From an uncultured Alphaproteobacteria bacterium (GTDB taxonomy: Bacteria; Pseudomonadota; Alphaproteobacteria; Puniceispirillales; Puniceispirillaceae): a stretch of DNA of 7,165 nucleotides. Positions 6,274 through 7,165 of this stretch are shown here, in pieces; position 1 is the stretch's first letter; each line of letters starts with the position of its first letter. The stretch is taken from contig CAJYBL010000072.1 in assembly GCA_913064995.1 (NCBI GenBank), positions 1 through 7,165 on the forward strand, given 5' to 3'. Made by a program: the position numbers and the translations under genes. The notes beneath the pieces are model-generated. The model was not told the DNA's origin. It made no database searches and saw only the letters and a program-made list of their open reading frames with translations.

Positions 6274-6876
6274 TTGGCGATAAACGAAAACGCTAATTTC
6301 ACACAAGCCGAGCAGCTTGAACAATGGTCTACCAAAGCCGTAGTTTCTCTTTCAGCCTCGTTGGTGTTTGGTAGGGAAAGAGCTAGTGAGATTGCCCAGC
6401 CACTATTGATCGCTTTATTTTCATTGACCGCAAATGATTACGAAAAAGCGCTGAAGATCATAGTCAAAATTGATGATTTCTCAGTCAAACGAGTATTCTT
6501 AGAACAGTTCAAACAGTCTTATATCCTTAATACGGGCTCCAAAGATTTCTCTGCTTTGATTGAGAAAGTAGATTTTTCTAATCGACAAATGTCTGATAGG
6601 TATGACACCGCCCTTTTAAAATTATTTAATGAAAACGATAAGAATACTGCGCTACTAAGTAAAAGCCTCAGGGCGCTGCCAATAACAGCCAAACGCTTGG
6701 CCCTGAAAAGACTTTCTAGCAAAGAATTTGAAACTTTTAAGAGGGTTAAAGTCACAGGCAAGAAGGTAAGAAACAAACAAAACTTGCTTTCACGCGATAA
6801 GGGAGAACCTGCTTGGTACTGGTTATGGGTATTGATTTTTATCGTTCTTGTAACTCTGGTGGTTGCATATATCTAA
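6274..6876 (+). CDS. unrecognised protein with C-terminal membrane anchor
   Basis: I do not recognise this protein. From a TTG at 6274 it has 200 residues. The first 155 or so are soluble and look mainly helical, with alternating hydrophobic and charged residues (TAKRLALKRLSSKEFETF near residues 138-155). A strongly basic stretch follows (about 156-175, including GKKVRNKQ), then one very hydrophobic segment of 20 residues ending at the stop (from AWYWLWVLIF on). Basic residues before a terminal helix predict a tail-anchored protein with its soluble part in the cytoplasm. TTG is chosen because AGGTGAG (6263-6269) lies four bases before it; a GTG at 6265 would add three residues but has no site. 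Base composition is clearly lower in GC than der, and the codon use is A-rich. It stands alone, divergent from the GYD gene. Confidence 0.7.
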   Translation: MAINENANFTQAEQLEQWSTKAVVSLSASLVFGRERASEIAQPLLIALFSLTANDYEKALKIIVKIDDFSVKRVFLEQFKQSYILNTGSKDFSALIEKVDFSNRQMSDRYDTALLKLFNENDKNTALLSKSLRALPITAKRLALKRLSSKEFETFKRVKVTGKKVRNKQNLLSRDKGEPAWYWLWVLIFIVLVTLVVAYI

Positions 6877-6891
6877 CAAACAGACGTTGCG

Positions 6892-6920
6892 ATAAAATAA
6901 GGCTACCGCATAGGCTGGCC
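6892..6920 (-). terminator. possible minus-strand terminator, diverged copy of the 5704-5738 hairpin
   Basis: GGCTA (6901-6905) pairs with TGGCC (6916-6920) including one T-G pair; one further C-G pair follows after a mismatch. On the minus strand the structure runs into TTATTTTATC. It matches the terminator at 5704-5732 at 23 of 29 positions. The stem is imperfect and no clear minus-strand gene ends here, so it may be decayed, or may terminate a transcript from the structured region at 7009-7090. Confidence 0.3.
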
Positions 6921-7008
6921 ATGTAATGACACACCCGCTGTTATAGCAATAGCGCACTTGAGAAGCGGAGTTTCCCTCCTTTAGGTAACAAATAAAATCT
7001 GTAATCAC

Positions 7009-7090
7009 GCGCCTCTGCCAGTCTAGGCGTCACTGGTTGCTAACCAGTACCGTGCAAACTGAAGTGCAAAATGTGCCAGTTGACTTGCAC
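7009..7090. other. cluster of three consecutive stem-loops
   Basis: Hairpin I: GCGCCT (7009-7014) with AGGCGT (7025-7030), six pairs including one G-T. Hairpin II: ACTGGTT (7032-7038) with AACCAGT (7042-7048), seven perfect pairs. Hairpin III: GTGCAA (7052-7057) with TTGCAC (7085-7090) enclosing ACTG (7058-7061) with CAGT (7077-7080). They follow each other with one to three bases between. The order resembles the D, anticodon and third arms of a tRNA, but no acceptor stem or T-loop motif is found. It may be a structured RNA, a recombination or protein-binding site, or a decayed tRNA. Confidence 0.4.
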
Positions 7091-7108
7091 ACATATGAGA
7101 GCTGAAAT
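7080..7108 (+). promoter_or_regulatory. possible promoter for the gene beyond the right edge
   Basis: TTGACT (7080-7085, five of six) and TGAAAT (7103-7108, four of six) are 17 bases apart. A start near 7115 would give a leader of about 50-55 bases to the gene expected just past the window. The -35 box overlaps the right arm of hairpin III. Confidence 0.3.
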
Positions 7109-7157
7109 TGTTCACAAAGGCTGTGGGTTTGGTCTTAGCTTCGGAAAAAAAAGAAAA

Positions 7158-7162
7158 AAGGA
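7158..7162 (+). promoter_or_regulatory. ribosome binding site of a gene starting beyond the window
   Basis: AAGGA at 7158-7162 follows an A-rich run (7145-7159) at the window's end. This is the usual setting for a translation start five to ten bases later, at about 7168-7172. Nothing can be said about the gene itself. Confidence 0.4.
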
Positions 7163-7165
7163 CAG

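Larger units (their letters stand above)
6877..7165. other. non-coding stretch with hairpins, no convincing gene
   Basis: About 290 bases without a credible reading frame. From left to right it holds a degenerate hairpin (6892-6920), a CCTCCTTT stretch (6975-6982), three adjacent hairpins (7009-7030, 7032-7048, 7052-7090), a possible rightward promoter (7080-7108), an A-rich run and a ribosome binding site at the very end. A 61-residue minus-strand frame (7008-6823, GTG start) crosses part of it, but overlaps the 3' end of the neighbouring gene and has no usable start signal. Confidence 0.6.

Noticed and set aside
6219..6296. Twenty-five-codon plus-strand frame overlapping the start of the orphan gene, considered as a leader peptide
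   Set aside because: No ribosome binding site, no regulatory codon run, and it only overlaps in another frame.
6823..7008. Minus-strand frame of 61 codons at the right end, with a faint helix-turn-helix look near its start
   Set aside because: Starts with GTG lacking a ribosome binding site, overlaps the end of the tail-anchored gene by over 50 bases and crosses a hairpin; the resemblance is too weak. A decayed phage-type regulator cannot be excluded.
7000..7090. A functional tRNA-Ser(GCT) at the hairpin cluster
   Set aside because: Although the middle loop fits an anticodon loop, no acceptor stem pairs, the D loop lacks the GG pair, and there is no T-arm with a TTC loop or CCA end.
5344..7165. 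CRISPR array, insertion sequence or integrase in the AT-rich part
   Set aside because: No regularly spaced repeats, no terminal inverted repeats around a transposase-like frame, and no recombinase motif seen in any frame.

Overview
The window looks like a piece of an alphaproteobacterial chromosome of moderate GC. Three things point that way: a DUF2794-type protein at the left edge (a family I know from Alphaproteobacteria), the core order YfgM-like / BamB-like / Der, and a Der protein whose first G4 motif reads NKCE, a variant I associate with this class. The mix of moderate GC and short spacers would suit a marine lineage such as SAR116, but that placement is inference.

Left part (1-4047), conserved housekeeping genes. 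A DUF2794 gene runs leftwards off the window edge. About 210 bp separate it from a divergent rightward operon: a membrane-anchored TPR protein (YfgM/TPR_21 type), an outer-membrane lipoprotein with PQQ-type beta-propeller repeats (BamB) and the double GTPase Der/EngA. YfgM and BamB belong to envelope and outer-membrane protein biogenesis, and Der acts in 50S ribosome maturation. The same three genes are adjacent in many proteobacteria.

Middle (4044-5418). An N-formylglutamate amidohydrolase gene is convergent with der. The two stop codons share the palindrome CTAG, leaving no room for a terminator. Upstream of it is a complete tRNA-Val(GAC) with encoded CCA, a good -35 box before it and a hairpin terminator after it.

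Right part (5419-7165), accessory-looking. Beyond the tRNA the sequence becomes visibly AT-richer and gene-sparse. It holds a 54-residue protein with a C-x2-H...C-x2-C pattern, a strong terminator, a GYD-domain protein with an excellent ribosome binding site, an unrecognised protein with a C-terminal membrane anchor, and about 290 bp of non-coding DNA with three consecutive hairpins. The last bases look like a ribosome binding site for a gene beginning just outside the window. The tRNA boundary plus the composition change suggests the edge of an island, but there is no integrase and no second copy of the tRNA 3' end here. I found no CRISPR array, IS element, rRNA or recognisable defence system. 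The least explained elements are the tail-anchored protein, the Cys/His microprotein and the hairpin cluster at 7009-7090.
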